A DNA stretch of 54,744 nucleotides, from contig QHYQ01000321.1 of assembly GCA_003224175.1 (NCBI GenBank), positions 1-54,744 on the forward strand, read 5' to 3'. The stretch is from Acidobacteriota bacterium. Lineage in GTDB: Bacteria > Acidobacteriota > Terriglobia > Acidiferrales > UBA7541. Of the stretch, positions 43,348-51,710 are shown piece after piece. A model generated the notes under the pieces. It had not been told where the DNA came from, searched no databases, and saw only the letters and a list, made by a program, of their open reading frames with translations. Every line of letters begins with the position of its first letter. Positions within the stretch are counted from its first letter, which is position 1. The position numbers were made by a program, and so were the translations under genes.

Positions 43348-46300
43348 TTAGAAGGTTAACTTCAACCCAAGTTGCATTGCGCGGGCGCCTCCCGAACCGA
43401 CGATGGGATTGCCGGCTATGACGTCGGGTGTGCCGCACCCGCAGCCGAACCCTCCGCGGCTCCCGGCGTTATCGCCAGAATTGCCGCCATTCGATGCCCC
43501 GTTGGGATTGGAGATGATGGGGTGATTGAGCAAGTTAAAGACCTCGAACCGGAACTGGGCCCCGAACCGCTCCTTGAGCGAGAAGCTCTTGAAGATCGAG
43601 AAATCCCAGTTCTGGAAGCCGCTGTCGCGGAAGATATTCCGGCCCATGGTGCCATAGGTATTTAGCGCGGGAGGAACCATCACTGACTTGCCGTCCACAA
43701 AGCAGCCACCCTTCGCAAGCGTAACGGGATCAGGAGCGACCGCCGTACACTGCGCACCCAGCGACGACGGAAGCGTGGCTACGCTGCCGTCAATCCCGGA
43801 TGTTTGCGAGCAACTAACACCGGTCAGGTCATTGATATTGGCTTTATTGAAGCCCTTGCAGGCCGGAATGGAACTCGAGCCGGACTTGAAATCGGCAGGA
43901 TTCCCGAAGAAATCCCAGCGACCACTGTTATCCCCATTCCCGTCGAAATTGTTCTTCTTGTCGAAAATGTTCCACGGTTGGGAGCTCTGGATACTTACGA
44001 TGGAGTTGAGCTTCCAGCCTTCCAGTAACTGGCCAAAGCCCTTCTTCCCGGGAAGCTCGTAACTCGCCGTCAGGGTGAAGCGGTGCCTTACGTCGAAGTC
44101 GCTGCTGGCGTACTCCGCACCGGGATTCGTGCTGTCCTGCGGAAGCTCGCCGAAACGACTCAAGGAATTGTTGTCCAGGCCGTGCCCGTAAGTGTAGCCG
44201 GAGGTGAAAGACAGCCTGTGAGAAACCCGCTCGGTGAGGGTGGCCTGCAGAGCATTGTAGTTGGAACGAGCATCGTTCGAGAACTGGTTGATAAACTGCA
44301 GATAGGGGAATTGGGCGTACGGCCGGACGCCCTTCTTGTTCGCTGCAGTGATGCTTGAGGGTGGAATAGAATTGAGGTCGCGGAAACCAGTCAGCTTCGT
44401 GCCGTGATTGCCCACATATCCAACCTCCAACGAGAGGTTGCTGGTGAAGGCGCGGGTGACGCTGAGGTTCCAATTGGTGATGTAGGGGTTCTTCAGATTC
44501 GGGTCCACCGCGTTGATATTGCATGGGGCGGCGGTGGTACAAGAGACTGCGCCGCCCGGAAAAATACCAGGGCCGCCAGCGGGGGCATTCCAGTTGACCG
44601 CAGTTGGCTGGTAAGAGACGACGCCGAGCGCGATGTTGCCGCCGGCGGAAGTGCAAGTAGCTGCGGACGCCCCCACACAGGCGCCCGTCGGGACGGCGGC
44701 GATGCTGCCACCGTTAAAGTTTTGGAGCCCTGCTTGCTGTACGAAAAACGTCGCGACGTAAGTCGAGTAAATGATGCCCGCTCCGCCCCGGACCACCGTG
44801 GTCCCCTTGCCCGTCACATCCCAGGCGAAACCCAGGCGTGGCGAGAAATCCCTGTACTCCGGCTTCCACAGCGTATTGCCAACCGACGATTGGCCCTGCT
44901 GAACCAATCCAGTCGCCGACGTCGGATCGAAATTCCCCACGAGGTCGTGGGCCTCATGCATCGGCGATGTGTAGGAGTAGCGCAGGCCCAGATTGACCAT
45001 TAATTTCGGGGTAAGGCGCCAGTCATCCTGAACGAACCCTGCGGCCGACTTCCAAGTTAGGGTGCGAACCGCGCTGCCGATGAGCTGATTTGGTGCGTTG
45101 CTCCCTCCGGCAAGACACCCAGCGAAGAAGTCTTCGAGCGCTGTCGAAGCCGTACCGTTGGTAGGATCGCACAAGCCAGTGCCGTTTAAGAATGTGCCGC
45201 CGCCGTTGAAAGTGAAGGTGCCCCTACTGTCGTGGACGTTGGCATCGGCTTCGATGCTCGCAAACTCGCCACCGAACTTGATGGCGTGCTTGCCTAACAA
45301 ATACGAGACACTGTCCTGAACGTCGTAGTAAGGGTTCGGGCCATTGTCTTGGGGACGGCCACGCCAACTGCCGAGGCTGCCACCATCAAAAAGCCCCGCC
45401 ACGTTGATGTTCGGGAACCCCCCCAGACCTGTGTTGATGGGGTAGTTCTTGCCATCGGCCGTGACGTTCTGGTCGAAGGGATCAAGCTTTTGCGTATTGC
45501 GGGAGTAGCCAACCCGCAGATCGTTCACCACCCGGGAACCGGGTGTCCAAATCCAGTTGGCGACGTACGTCCAGTTGCGTATCGAAACAGTGTCATCGAA
45601 GATCGAATTCACCATGGCGTGATCTATTCCAATGCCGTTGTAGTGGCCCACCCACATCATCCCATTGAGCATGTGCTTGCTGTTGATACGGTAGTCGATT
45701 TTGGCCACGCCGTTGTCGCTGGTGTTGTTGTTGGGGAAAGCGCTGAGGTAGCCCGTCGTGGTCGCAGGGGCGTTCTGGATGAGGCCGCCCGTGCAGGTGA
45801 CCGGCCCCGCTGCCGGGTCGCTGCAGCCCATCAAGCCCCTGCTGACCGCAGGATTAAAGGCGTTGCGGGCGTCGAAGGATTGGTCGCTGCCAAAGGCGTA
45901 ACCCGCGCCGTGAAGCGGGTTGGTCCCCGAGCGGATGCCCACGTTCACCACGGCGCCGGGCTTCCAGCCATACTCCGCTTTCGGATTTTCCTCCAGGTTG
46001 AATTCCTGGATGGCGTCGATGGGCAGGATCGTAGCCGCATCGGTGATGAAACTCGAGGCGCCGGTTATGGGGCGGGCGTCATAAAAACTGACGTTAAGGA
46101 CACCGTCCACCATCCAGACGGATTCATCGGGGCGAACGTTGTTGGTGCTCTGGGTCCAGGGTCCTCCTCCAGGCTGAAGCATCACGCCGGGGCGCAGCGA
46201 CAGCAAGTACTGGTAGTTGCGGCCATTCAGAGGCAGGTCCTGGATTTGCGCGTTGTTGAGCGTGCCGCCCAGGGTGGCATTGGTGGTCTCCACCAACGGA

Positions 46301-46698
46301 ATGGATTCGGTGACCGTGACGCTCTGGGTTTGTTCGCCAGGCTGGACAGTCAAGTCGACACGCACCTCTTTGCCCACCTCGAGCACCACGTTCTGGCGCT
46401 CCATCCTCTTGAACCCATTGGCCTCAACGCGCACCGAATAGGTGCCCGGAATCAGCGTGGGAGCGTTATACTCCCCTGCATCATCAGTACTTAGGGTTCG
46501 CGCGACGCCTCTGTCTTTGTCGATGATACTTACCGTGGCGTCGGATACGACCCCGCCACTTTGGTCTGTAACCGTTCCGAGAATGCGTCCGAAATTGCCC
46601 TGGGAAAACAGAGAGAGAGAAAACAGCAACACACCTAGAGTGGCACCGAGCAGGTTGATCGCTTTACCGGCTCGGGGCGTTTGCAATACGGAATCCAT
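43348..46698 (-). CDS. Oar-like TonB-dependent receptor
   Basis: 1116 residues, complete, outer membrane. Strong RBS AAGGGGGG before the ATG at 46698. Signal peptide to about residue 33 (GATLGVLLFSLSLFSQ); carboxypeptidase-regulatory domain at about 36-115 (RILGTVTDQSGGVVSDATVS, AGEYNAPTLIPGTYSVRVEA); plug at about 130-260 (IQDLPLNGRNYQYLLSLRPG, VWMVDGVLNVSFYD); then a long barrel ending GSGGARAMQLGLKLTF with terminal Phe. Acidobacteria carry many such receptors, probably for polymer or glycan uptake; the ligand is unknown. No partner binding protein or enzyme adjoins, so it stands alone. Confidence 0.93.
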   Translation of the reverse strand: MDSVLQTPRAGKAINLLGATLGVLLFSLSLFSQGNFGRILGTVTDQSGGVVSDATVSIIDKDRGVARTLSTDDAGEYNAPTLIPGTYSVRVEANGFKRMERQNVVLEVGKEVRVDLTVQPGEQTQSVTVTESIPLVETTNATLGGTLNNAQIQDLPLNGRNYQYLLSLRPGVMLQPGGGPWTQSTNNVRPDESVWMVDGVLNVSFYDARPITGASSFITDAATILPIDAIQEFNLEENPKAEYGWKPGAVVNVGIRSGTNPLHGAGYAFGSDQSFDARNAFNPAVSRGLMGCSDPAAGPVTCTGGLIQNAPATTTGYLSAFPNNNTSDNGVAKIDYRINSKHMLNGMMWVGHYNGIGIDHAMVNSIFDDTVSIRNWTYVANWIWTPGSRVVNDLRVGYSRNTQKLDPFDQNVTADGKNYPINTGLGGFPNINVAGLFDGGSLGSWRGRPQDNGPNPYYDVQDSVSYLLGKHAIKFGGEFASIEADANVHDSRGTFTFNGGGTFLNGTGLCDPTNGTASTALEDFFAGCLAGGSNAPNQLIGSAVRTLTWKSAAGFVQDDWRLTPKLMVNLGLRYSYTSPMHEAHDLVGNFDPTSATGLVQQGQSSVGNTLWKPEYRDFSPRLGFAWDVTGKGTTVVRGGAGIIYSTYVATFFVQQAGLQNFNGGSIAAVPTGACVGASAATCTSAGGNIALGVVSYQPTAVNWNAPAGGPGIFPGGAVSCTTAAPCNINAVDPNLKNPYITNWNLSVTRAFTSNLSLEVGYVGNHGTKLTGFRDLNSIPPSSITAANKKGVRPYAQFPYLQFINQFSNDARSNYNALQATLTERVSHRLSFTSGYTYGHGLDNNSLSRFGELPQDSTNPGAEYASSDFDVRHRFTLTASYELPGKKGFGQLLEGWKLNSIVSIQSSQPWNIFDKKNNFDGNGDNSGRWDFFGNPADFKSGSSSIPACKGFNKANINDLTGVSCSQTSGIDGSVATLPSSLGAQCTAVAPDPVTLAKGGCFVDGKSVMVPPALNTYGTMGRNIFRDSGFQNWDFSIFKSFSLKERFGAQFRFEVFNLLNHPIISNPNGASNGGNSGDNAGSRGGFGCGCGTPDVIAGNPIVGSGGARAMQLGLKLTF

Positions 46699-46790
46699 AA
46701 CACCCCCCTTATTTCAGAAGCGGTGGAATAACCCTACGTTCAAAAAGACCTAGGACCTGACTTCAGGAAGGGCCTCCAACGCTGGGTGGC

Positions 46791-46842
46791 ATTTAACACC
46801 GCGCAACGACGAAGTCAACAAAAATGTTGTCAAAAAACATTT
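46791..46842 (-). promoter_or_regulatory. Predicted promoter of the TonB receptor with overlapping inverted repeat
   Basis: On the minus strand: TTGACT (46818-46813), 16-bp spacer, TTAAAT (46796-46791). A second TTGACA lies at 46833-46828. It falls inside the inverted repeat AAATGTT (46822-46828) / AACATTT (46836-46842), a plausible operator. The AT-rich patch stands out in GC-rich DNA. The rest of the gap 46699-47185 holds nothing I recognise. Confidence 0.5.
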
Positions 46843-47185
46843 CGATGAATTTTGCACTGCCCTTCGATTGGGGCGCGCGGCGAACCTGGCTGCCTGATAT
46901 GTCATCTGCTATTACGTGAGTACCGGAACCACGGCGAAGGCAATCCCGAATAGAATATGCCGGGCGCGACGCAGACTTGACGCTGGACCTTCAGGAACCT
47001 AACGATAGGCGGCGAAGGTGTGGGCGTCGCTGCCGGCGAGGCTCGGAGCGAAATTGCCGATGGATTAGCACTCCGTAAATGTGGGCGCCGCTGCAGCCAT
47101 TCCCCGTGGCGAACGTCGGCGGATTTTGTGCGCTGCGGAGCGGCATGATATCGTGACCCTACGAATCAATGAGCCGAGGTTTGGA

Positions 47186-48550
47186 ATGCCCATAGCGACG
47201 ATCAATCCAGCAACAGGCGAGACCCTGAAAACATTTGACCAACTCACCGACGCGCAGATCGACCGGAAACTCCGCATCGCGGCGGAGACGTTCTCGAAAT
47301 ACCGCAGAAGTTCCTTTGTGGAACGCGCCGAGTTAATGCAGCGCGCCGCCAAAATCCTGGAGGACAAAAAAGAAAAATTTGCGCGCATGATGACTACGGA
47401 GATGGGTAAGACGTTTCGCTCGGCGGTCGAGGAAGCCGTCAAGTGCGCGTGGGCTTGCCGGTTTTATGCCGAGAATGGCGAGGCGTTTCTGGCCGACGAC
47501 GTGGTCGCCACGCCGGCAACAAAGAGTTATGTGCGTTATCAGCCGCTCGGTCCGGTCCTCGCGGTAATGCCCTGGAATTACCCGTTCTGGCAGGTGATCC
47601 GGGCGGCAGCGCCGATCTTGACGGCCGGCAACGTGATGCTGCTCAAGCACGCTTCCAACGTTCCCCAGTGCGCGCTCATGATCGAAGAACTGTTTCGTGA
47701 GGCCGGATTTCCCGAAGGCGTATTTCAGACGCTGCTGATCGGATCGCCAAAAGTGGAGGCGGTGCTGGGAGATTCCAGGGTGGCAGCCGCGACGCTCACG
47801 GGAAGCGAAGGAGCGGGCGTGCAGGTGGCGTTGGGCGCGGCGAAAAAGGTGAAGAAAGTGGTTTTGGAATTGGGCGGCAGCGATCCTTTTATCGTGATGC
47901 CCAGCGCAAAACTCGACGAGGCCGTGGCCACTGCGGTAAAGGCGCGCATCGCGAATAACGGGCAATCCTGCATCGCCGCGAAGCGCTTTATCATTGCGGA
48001 ACCGATCGCCGAAGAGTTTCAGCGCAGATTCGTCTCGGCCATGGCGGCGCTCAAAGTGGGTGATCCCTTCGACGAGAAGACTGATCTCGGGCCGTTGGCG
48101 ACGAAAGACGGCGTGGAAACACTCGATCGTTCCGTGCGGACGACAGTCGAATCGGGTGGCGAAATACTGACGGGTGGAAAGCCGCTCAACCGTCCCGGCA
48201 ATTTCTACGCGCCGACGGTGCTCGGCAAGATCCCCAAAGGTTCGCCCGCGCATTGCGACGAGTTGTTTGGCCCGGTGGCCAGCGTATTTCGCGCCAAGGA
48301 TTTGGACGAGGCCATTCGCATTGCCAATGACAGCCGTTTCGGACTGGGCGCGAGCGCCTGGACCAATGACGAAAAGGAACGGGAACGCCTGATCAATGAA
48401 ATCGAAGCCGGAATGGTGTTCATCAACCGCATGGTGGCATCCGACCCGCGGCTGCCTTTCGGAGGCGTGAAGTGGTCCGGATACGGGCGCGAGTTGGGCA
48501 CCTTCGGTATCCGCGAATTCACGGACATCAAGACCGTCTGGATTCAGTAA
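47186..48550 (+). CDS. NAD(P)-dependent aldehyde dehydrogenase, succinate-semialdehyde type
   Basis: 454 residues from the ATG at 47186 (MPIATINPATGETLKTFDQL); the frame is open to 47081 without homology. Motifs: VMPWNYPFWQVIRAAAPILT, TLTGSEGAGVQVALGAAKKV, general-base Glu in VVLELGGSDPFIV, nucleophile Cys in NNGQSCIAAKRF, FGPVASVFRAKDLDEAI and PFGGVKWSGYGRELG. The length and N-terminus match the 450-460-residue GabD2/SSADH-like group; the true substrate is not certain. It heads a plus-strand cluster with a beta-hydroxyacid dehydrogenase and 2-oxoacid dehydrogenase genes. Confidence 0.88.
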   Translation: MPIATINPATGETLKTFDQLTDAQIDRKLRIAAETFSKYRRSSFVERAELMQRAAKILEDKKEKFARMMTTEMGKTFRSAVEEAVKCAWACRFYAENGEAFLADDVVATPATKSYVRYQPLGPVLAVMPWNYPFWQVIRAAAPILTAGNVMLLKHASNVPQCALMIEELFREAGFPEGVFQTLLIGSPKVEAVLGDSRVAAATLTGSEGAGVQVALGAAKKVKKVVLELGGSDPFIVMPSAKLDEAVATAVKARIANNGQSCIAAKRFIIAEPIAEEFQRRFVSAMAALKVGDPFDEKTDLGPLATKDGVETLDRSVRTTVESGGEILTGGKPLNRPGNFYAPTVLGKIPKGSPAHCDELFGPVASVFRAKDLDEAIRIANDSRFGLGASAWTNDEKERERLINEIEAGMVFINRMVASDPRLPFGGVKWSGYGRELGTFGIREFTDIKTVWIQ

Positions 48551-48553
48551 CGC

Positions 48554-48621
48554 GGGGCCCCAGCGTGCGCCTCTTGAGCGCGAGAACTCGCGCGTTAAAA
48601 AAAGTCGCGTATGCTGGGGTG
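48554..48621. repeat. Dispersed repeat family 1, full copy
   Basis: 68 bp starting 4 bp after the aldehyde dehydrogenase stop: ggggccccagcgtgcgcctc ... central taaaaaaag ... gtatgctggggtg. Outer arms ccccagcgtgcgc and gcgtatgctgggg are inverted repeats with two mismatches, and gcgcgaga.ctcgcgcg forms an inner stem. Copies: 41981-42047 (full); 41939-41971 and 33215-33243 (short). It sits in the leader between two genes of one strand. Confidence 0.8.
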
Positions 48622-48643
48622 CAAGAGAGGAGGTCTCGATCCT

Positions 48644-49549
48644 TTGGCCAATCTGGGATTTGTGGGGCTGGGCGTGATGGGGAGCTTGATGGCCCAGCGG
48701 CTGCTCGAAAAGGGGCATAGCCTCACCGGCTATAACCGCACGCGCGCGAAGGCTCAATCGCTGATCGAGAAGGGCATGAAATTCGCGGAGACGCCCCGCG
48801 CTGTCGCTGCTGCCGCGGACGTAATCTTCTCTTCGGTGGCGAATTCGGCTGCGCTGACCTCTATTGCCGAGGGTCCGGATGGGATTCTGGCGGGACTGAG
48901 CCGCGGCAAACTCTTTGTGGATATGAGCACGGTGGGCGTGGCGACGAGCCGGGCGATCGCCGCCAAGGTGAGGGAAAAGGGCGCGGACATGCTGGACGCT
49001 CCGGTGTCGGGGAGTGTGGCCACTTTGAAGGTGGGCAAGCTCTCGCTGATGGTGGGAGGCAAGCGCGAAAGCTTCGATCGCGTCAAGCCTCTGCTGGAAG
49101 ACTTCTCCGACCAGCCCACGGCCGGACAGGGGCAGAAGGTAACGTACGTTGGCGAGAACGGGCTGGCGCTGGTGATGAAGATTGCCACCAATTCCAATCT
49201 CGCGGTGCAGATGCTGGCGTTTTCGGAAGCGGTTCTACTGGCGGAAAAAAACGGAATCCCGCGGCAAACGGCCGTCGACGTCTTGACTCACAGTGCGATT
49301 GCCTCGCCTATGGTGCAGTACCGGGGGCCTTTTGTCTTGAAGCTTCCGGAGACGGCTTGGTTTGATGTAAACATGATGCAGAAGGATATGCTGCTCGCGC
49401 TGGAACTGGGGCGCCAGGTGGACGTTCCTCTTCCCACAGCGGCGGCGGCGAACGAAATGCTCACCTGCGCGCGAGCGATTGGCCTCGTCCACGAGGATTT
49501 CGCGGTGATGTTTGACGCGCTGGCCAAAATGTCTGGGGTATCCCGATGA
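48644..49549 (+). CDS. 3-hydroxyisobutyrate dehydrogenase-family NAD(P)-dependent oxidoreductase
   Basis: 301 residues from the TTG at 48644, with aggagg 10 nt upstream; the ATG at 48611 lies inside the repeat and is rejected. Rossmann start NLGFVGLGVMGSLMAQRLLE, substrate motif DMLDAPVSGSVATLKVGKLS, catalytic Lys in LALVMKIATNSNLAVQM. Beta-hydroxyacid dehydrogenase family, which includes glyoxylate/succinic-semialdehyde reductases (GLYR); the neighbouring SSADH-like gene makes a semialdehyde substrate plausible. Its stop overlaps the next start (ATGA). Confidence 0.88.
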   Translation: MANLGFVGLGVMGSLMAQRLLEKGHSLTGYNRTRAKAQSLIEKGMKFAETPRAVAAAADVIFSSVANSAALTSIAEGPDGILAGLSRGKLFVDMSTVGVATSRAIAAKVREKGADMLDAPVSGSVATLKVGKLSLMVGGKRESFDRVKPLLEDFSDQPTAGQGQKVTYVGENGLALVMKIATNSNLAVQMLAFSEAVLLAEKNGIPRQTAVDVLTHSAIASPMVQYRGPFVLKLPETAWFDVNMMQKDMLLALELGRQVDVPLPTAAAANEMLTCARAIGLVHEDFAVMFDALAKMSGVSR

Positions 49550-50544
49550 CCACTGCTGCGCAACGGCCGGAAACAAACGCGGCGCTCGGCAAGGAGCAAT
49601 TGCTGCGCATGTACCGGCGCATGTACTCGATCCGGCAATTTGAGGAGCACGCCAACGATCTCTACCTGCGCGCGCTCATGCCGGGACTCACGCATCTCTA
49701 CGAAGGTGAAGAGGCCGTGGCCGTGGGAATTTGCGAAGCGCTGCGCCCGGATGACTACATCACCAGCACACATCGCGGACACGGGCATTGCCTGGCAAAA
49801 GGCGCGAAGCCCGACCGCATGTTTGCCGAATTACTCGGCAAAGAGGCCGGCTACTGCCGCGGCAAAGGCGGATCGATGCATATAGCCGATCCGGCCACGG
49901 GAAATCTCGGGGCCAACGCGATTGTCGGCGGCAGTGCGGGCATTGCCACCGGAGCGGCATTTTCGGCCAAGAAGCTGGGGAATGGCAGGATTTGCGTGTG
50001 TTTCTTTGGCGAGGGCGCACTCGGGCAGGGAGTGCTCTACGAAGTCATGAACATGGCGCAGCTCTGGAAACTGCCGGTGATCTACGCCTGCGAAAACAAT
50101 ATGTATAACGAATATACGCACTACTCGGAGACGACCTCCGGCGACATCCTGTCTCGGCCGGCGGCTTTCGGTCTGCCGGCGGAAAGCGTGGATGGACAGG
50201 ACGTCCGCGCCGTGCATGCCGCTGCGTCGCGATTTGTCGAACGTGCGCGGGCCGGCGCAGGGCCGGCGTTTCTGCTGTGCAATACCTATCGATATCGCGG
50301 GCACCACGTGGGCGACATCAATCGGGAATACTATCGCGCCAAGCAGGAAGAGCAGCGATGGTCCTCCGAACGCGATCCCATCAACATTCTGGGCGATTGG
50401 CTTATCCAACAGAAGCTCGCGGATTCAGCGCAGTTCGAGCGGATTCAAGCCGAAGTCAAAGCGGAGATGAATGCCGCGGTGGAATTCGCGATTGCGGCGC
50501 CTTATCCGACCGTCGATGAAGCGGAGCAAGATGTCTATGCCTGA
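49546..50544 (+). CDS. 2-oxoacid dehydrogenase E1 alpha subunit (pyruvate/acetoin type)
   Basis: 332 residues. Thiamine-diphosphate enzyme: YEGEEAVAVGICEALRPDDY, STHRGHGHCLAKGAKPDRMF, GKGGSMHIADPATGNLGANA, the ThDP motif CFFGEGALGQGVLYEVMNMA ... CENN, then YRYRGHHVGD, the region of the regulatory loop. The sequence resembles AcoA/PdhA of the Gram-positive and acetoin type, about 320-330 residues. Overlaps the previous gene by 4 bp and the E1 beta gene by about 14 bp. Pyruvate versus acetoin cannot be told from the sequence. Confidence 0.92.
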   Translation: MTTAAQRPETNAALGKEQLLRMYRRMYSIRQFEEHANDLYLRALMPGLTHLYEGEEAVAVGICEALRPDDYITSTHRGHGHCLAKGAKPDRMFAELLGKEAGYCRGKGGSMHIADPATGNLGANAIVGGSAGIATGAAFSAKKLGNGRICVCFFGEGALGQGVLYEVMNMAQLWKLPVIYACENNMYNEYTHYSETTSGDILSRPAAFGLPAESVDGQDVRAVHAAASRFVERARAGAGPAFLLCNTYRYRGHHVGDINREYYRAKQEEQRWSSERDPINILGDWLIQQKLADSAQFERIQAEVKAEMNAAVEFAIAAPYPTVDEAEQDVYA

Positions 50545-51544
50545 AACTGCGGTCCAAACAACAGTAAGAGAGTTGACCTTCGGCGAAGCCATCCGCGAGG
50601 CGATCGCCGAGGAGATGCGCCGCGACGCGCGAGTGTGCATTATCGGTGAAGACGTAGCGGAAGCGGGCACGCCCTTCAAAGTTCTCTCGGGATTGGTGGA
50701 AGAGTTCGGCAAACAGCGCGTGATTGATACGCCGATTTCGGAGCCGGGGTTCACGGGAATCGGAGTGGGCGCCGCCATGACGGGCCTGCGGCCGGTAGTG
50801 GATATCATGTTCGGCGATTTCCTCACGCTGGTGATGGACCAGATGGTGAACCAGGCCGCCAAGATTCATTACATGTCGGGAGGAACCTGGAAGGTGCCCA
50901 TGGTCTTTCGCGCGACGATGGGCGCGACGCGGCGTTCGGCGGCGCAGCATTCGCAATCTTTGCACGCCTGGCCCAGCCATATTCCGGGCCTCAAAGTCGT
51001 GTTGCCGTCTACTCCCTACGACGCCAAGGGCCTGCTGAAAACCGCCATCCGCGACGATAATCCAGTCGTTTTCTTTGAAGACAAAATGATGTACCGGCTA
51101 AAGGGCCCGGTGCCTTCCGAGGAGTACACCATCCCCTTCGGAGTCGCGGATATCAAACGGGCTGGAACCGATATCACGCTCGTTGCCACAAGCAGCATGG
51201 TGCAAGTTGCCTTCGGCGCGGCGAAACTGCTCGAGGAGATCGGAATCAGCGCGGAAATCGTGGACCCGCGCACCATGTGGCCCCTCGATGAGAAGACTCT
51301 GATCGAATCCGCCAAAAAAACTTCGCGCGTGGTCGTTATTGATGAAGGCTATCACCGCTACGGAGTGACCGCGGAGATCGCCTCGGTGATCGCGGAGGGC
51401 GCATTTTACAATTTGGACGGACCGGTGAAGCGAATCGGGGCGATGCACGTGCCAATTCCCTTTTCTCCTCCGCTCGAAGATGCTACCGTTCCGAGCGAAC
51501 AACAGGTTTTTGCAGCTGCCCGGGAACTCTGCGGAAAAGCCTGA
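50531..51544 (+). CDS. 2-oxoacid dehydrogenase E1 beta subunit (pyruvate/acetoin type)
   Basis: 337 residues from the ATG at 50531 with ggag just upstream (the ATG at 50537 is equally possible; the frame extends to 50471 inside E1 alpha). Motifs: FGEAIREAIAEEMRRDARVC, IGEDVAEAGTPFKVLSGLVE, DTPISEPGFTGIGVGAAMTG, VVDIMFGDFLTLVMDQMVNQ, QHSQSLHAWPSHIPGLKVVL, EIVDPRTMWPLDEKTLIESA and VVVIDEGYHRYGVTAEIASV. Forms the alpha2beta2 E1 with the upstream subunit. Complete. Confidence 0.93.
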   Translation: MSMPETAVQTTVRELTFGEAIREAIAEEMRRDARVCIIGEDVAEAGTPFKVLSGLVEEFGKQRVIDTPISEPGFTGIGVGAAMTGLRPVVDIMFGDFLTLVMDQMVNQAAKIHYMSGGTWKVPMVFRATMGATRRSAAQHSQSLHAWPSHIPGLKVVLPSTPYDAKGLLKTAIRDDNPVVFFEDKMMYRLKGPVPSEEYTIPFGVADIKRAGTDITLVATSSMVQVAFGAAKLLEEIGISAEIVDPRTMWPLDEKTLIESAKKTSRVVVIDEGYHRYGVTAEIASVIAEGAFYNLDGPVKRIGAMHVPIPFSPPLEDATVPSEQQVFAAARELCGKA

Positions 51545-51635
51545 GGAAGATGGAAGCTGCCGCCCTGAAGAGCCTGTGGTAACCCGATAGCTTTGTGGGC
51601 CGCAGCTTCGTGTTTGCGGAAACAGCGGCTTGCGG

Positions 51636-51669
51636 TGTCATTCTGAGCGCAGCGAAGAATCTCTCTTCG
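51636..51669 (+). repeat. Dispersed repeat family 3, full copy
   Basis: tgtcattctgagcgcagcga followed by agaatctctcttcg, in the 166-bp gap between E1 beta and the M24 gene. Same word as at 27041-27070 and, interrupted, at 17260-17350. It lies about 40 bp before the RBS of the next gene. Confidence 0.8.
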
Positions 51670-51710
51670 CGCGGCTCTTTTACAGGGATAGAGAACTTCG
51701 GAGGCGTGCC

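Noticed and set aside
45349-46494. 381-codon frame antisense to the TonB receptor
   Set aside because: His/Arg/Val-rich shadow of the receptor's regulatory and plug domains.
47333-48757. 474-codon frame antisense to the aldehyde dehydrogenase
   Set aside because: Opposite to conserved catalytic motifs; composition of a shadow frame.
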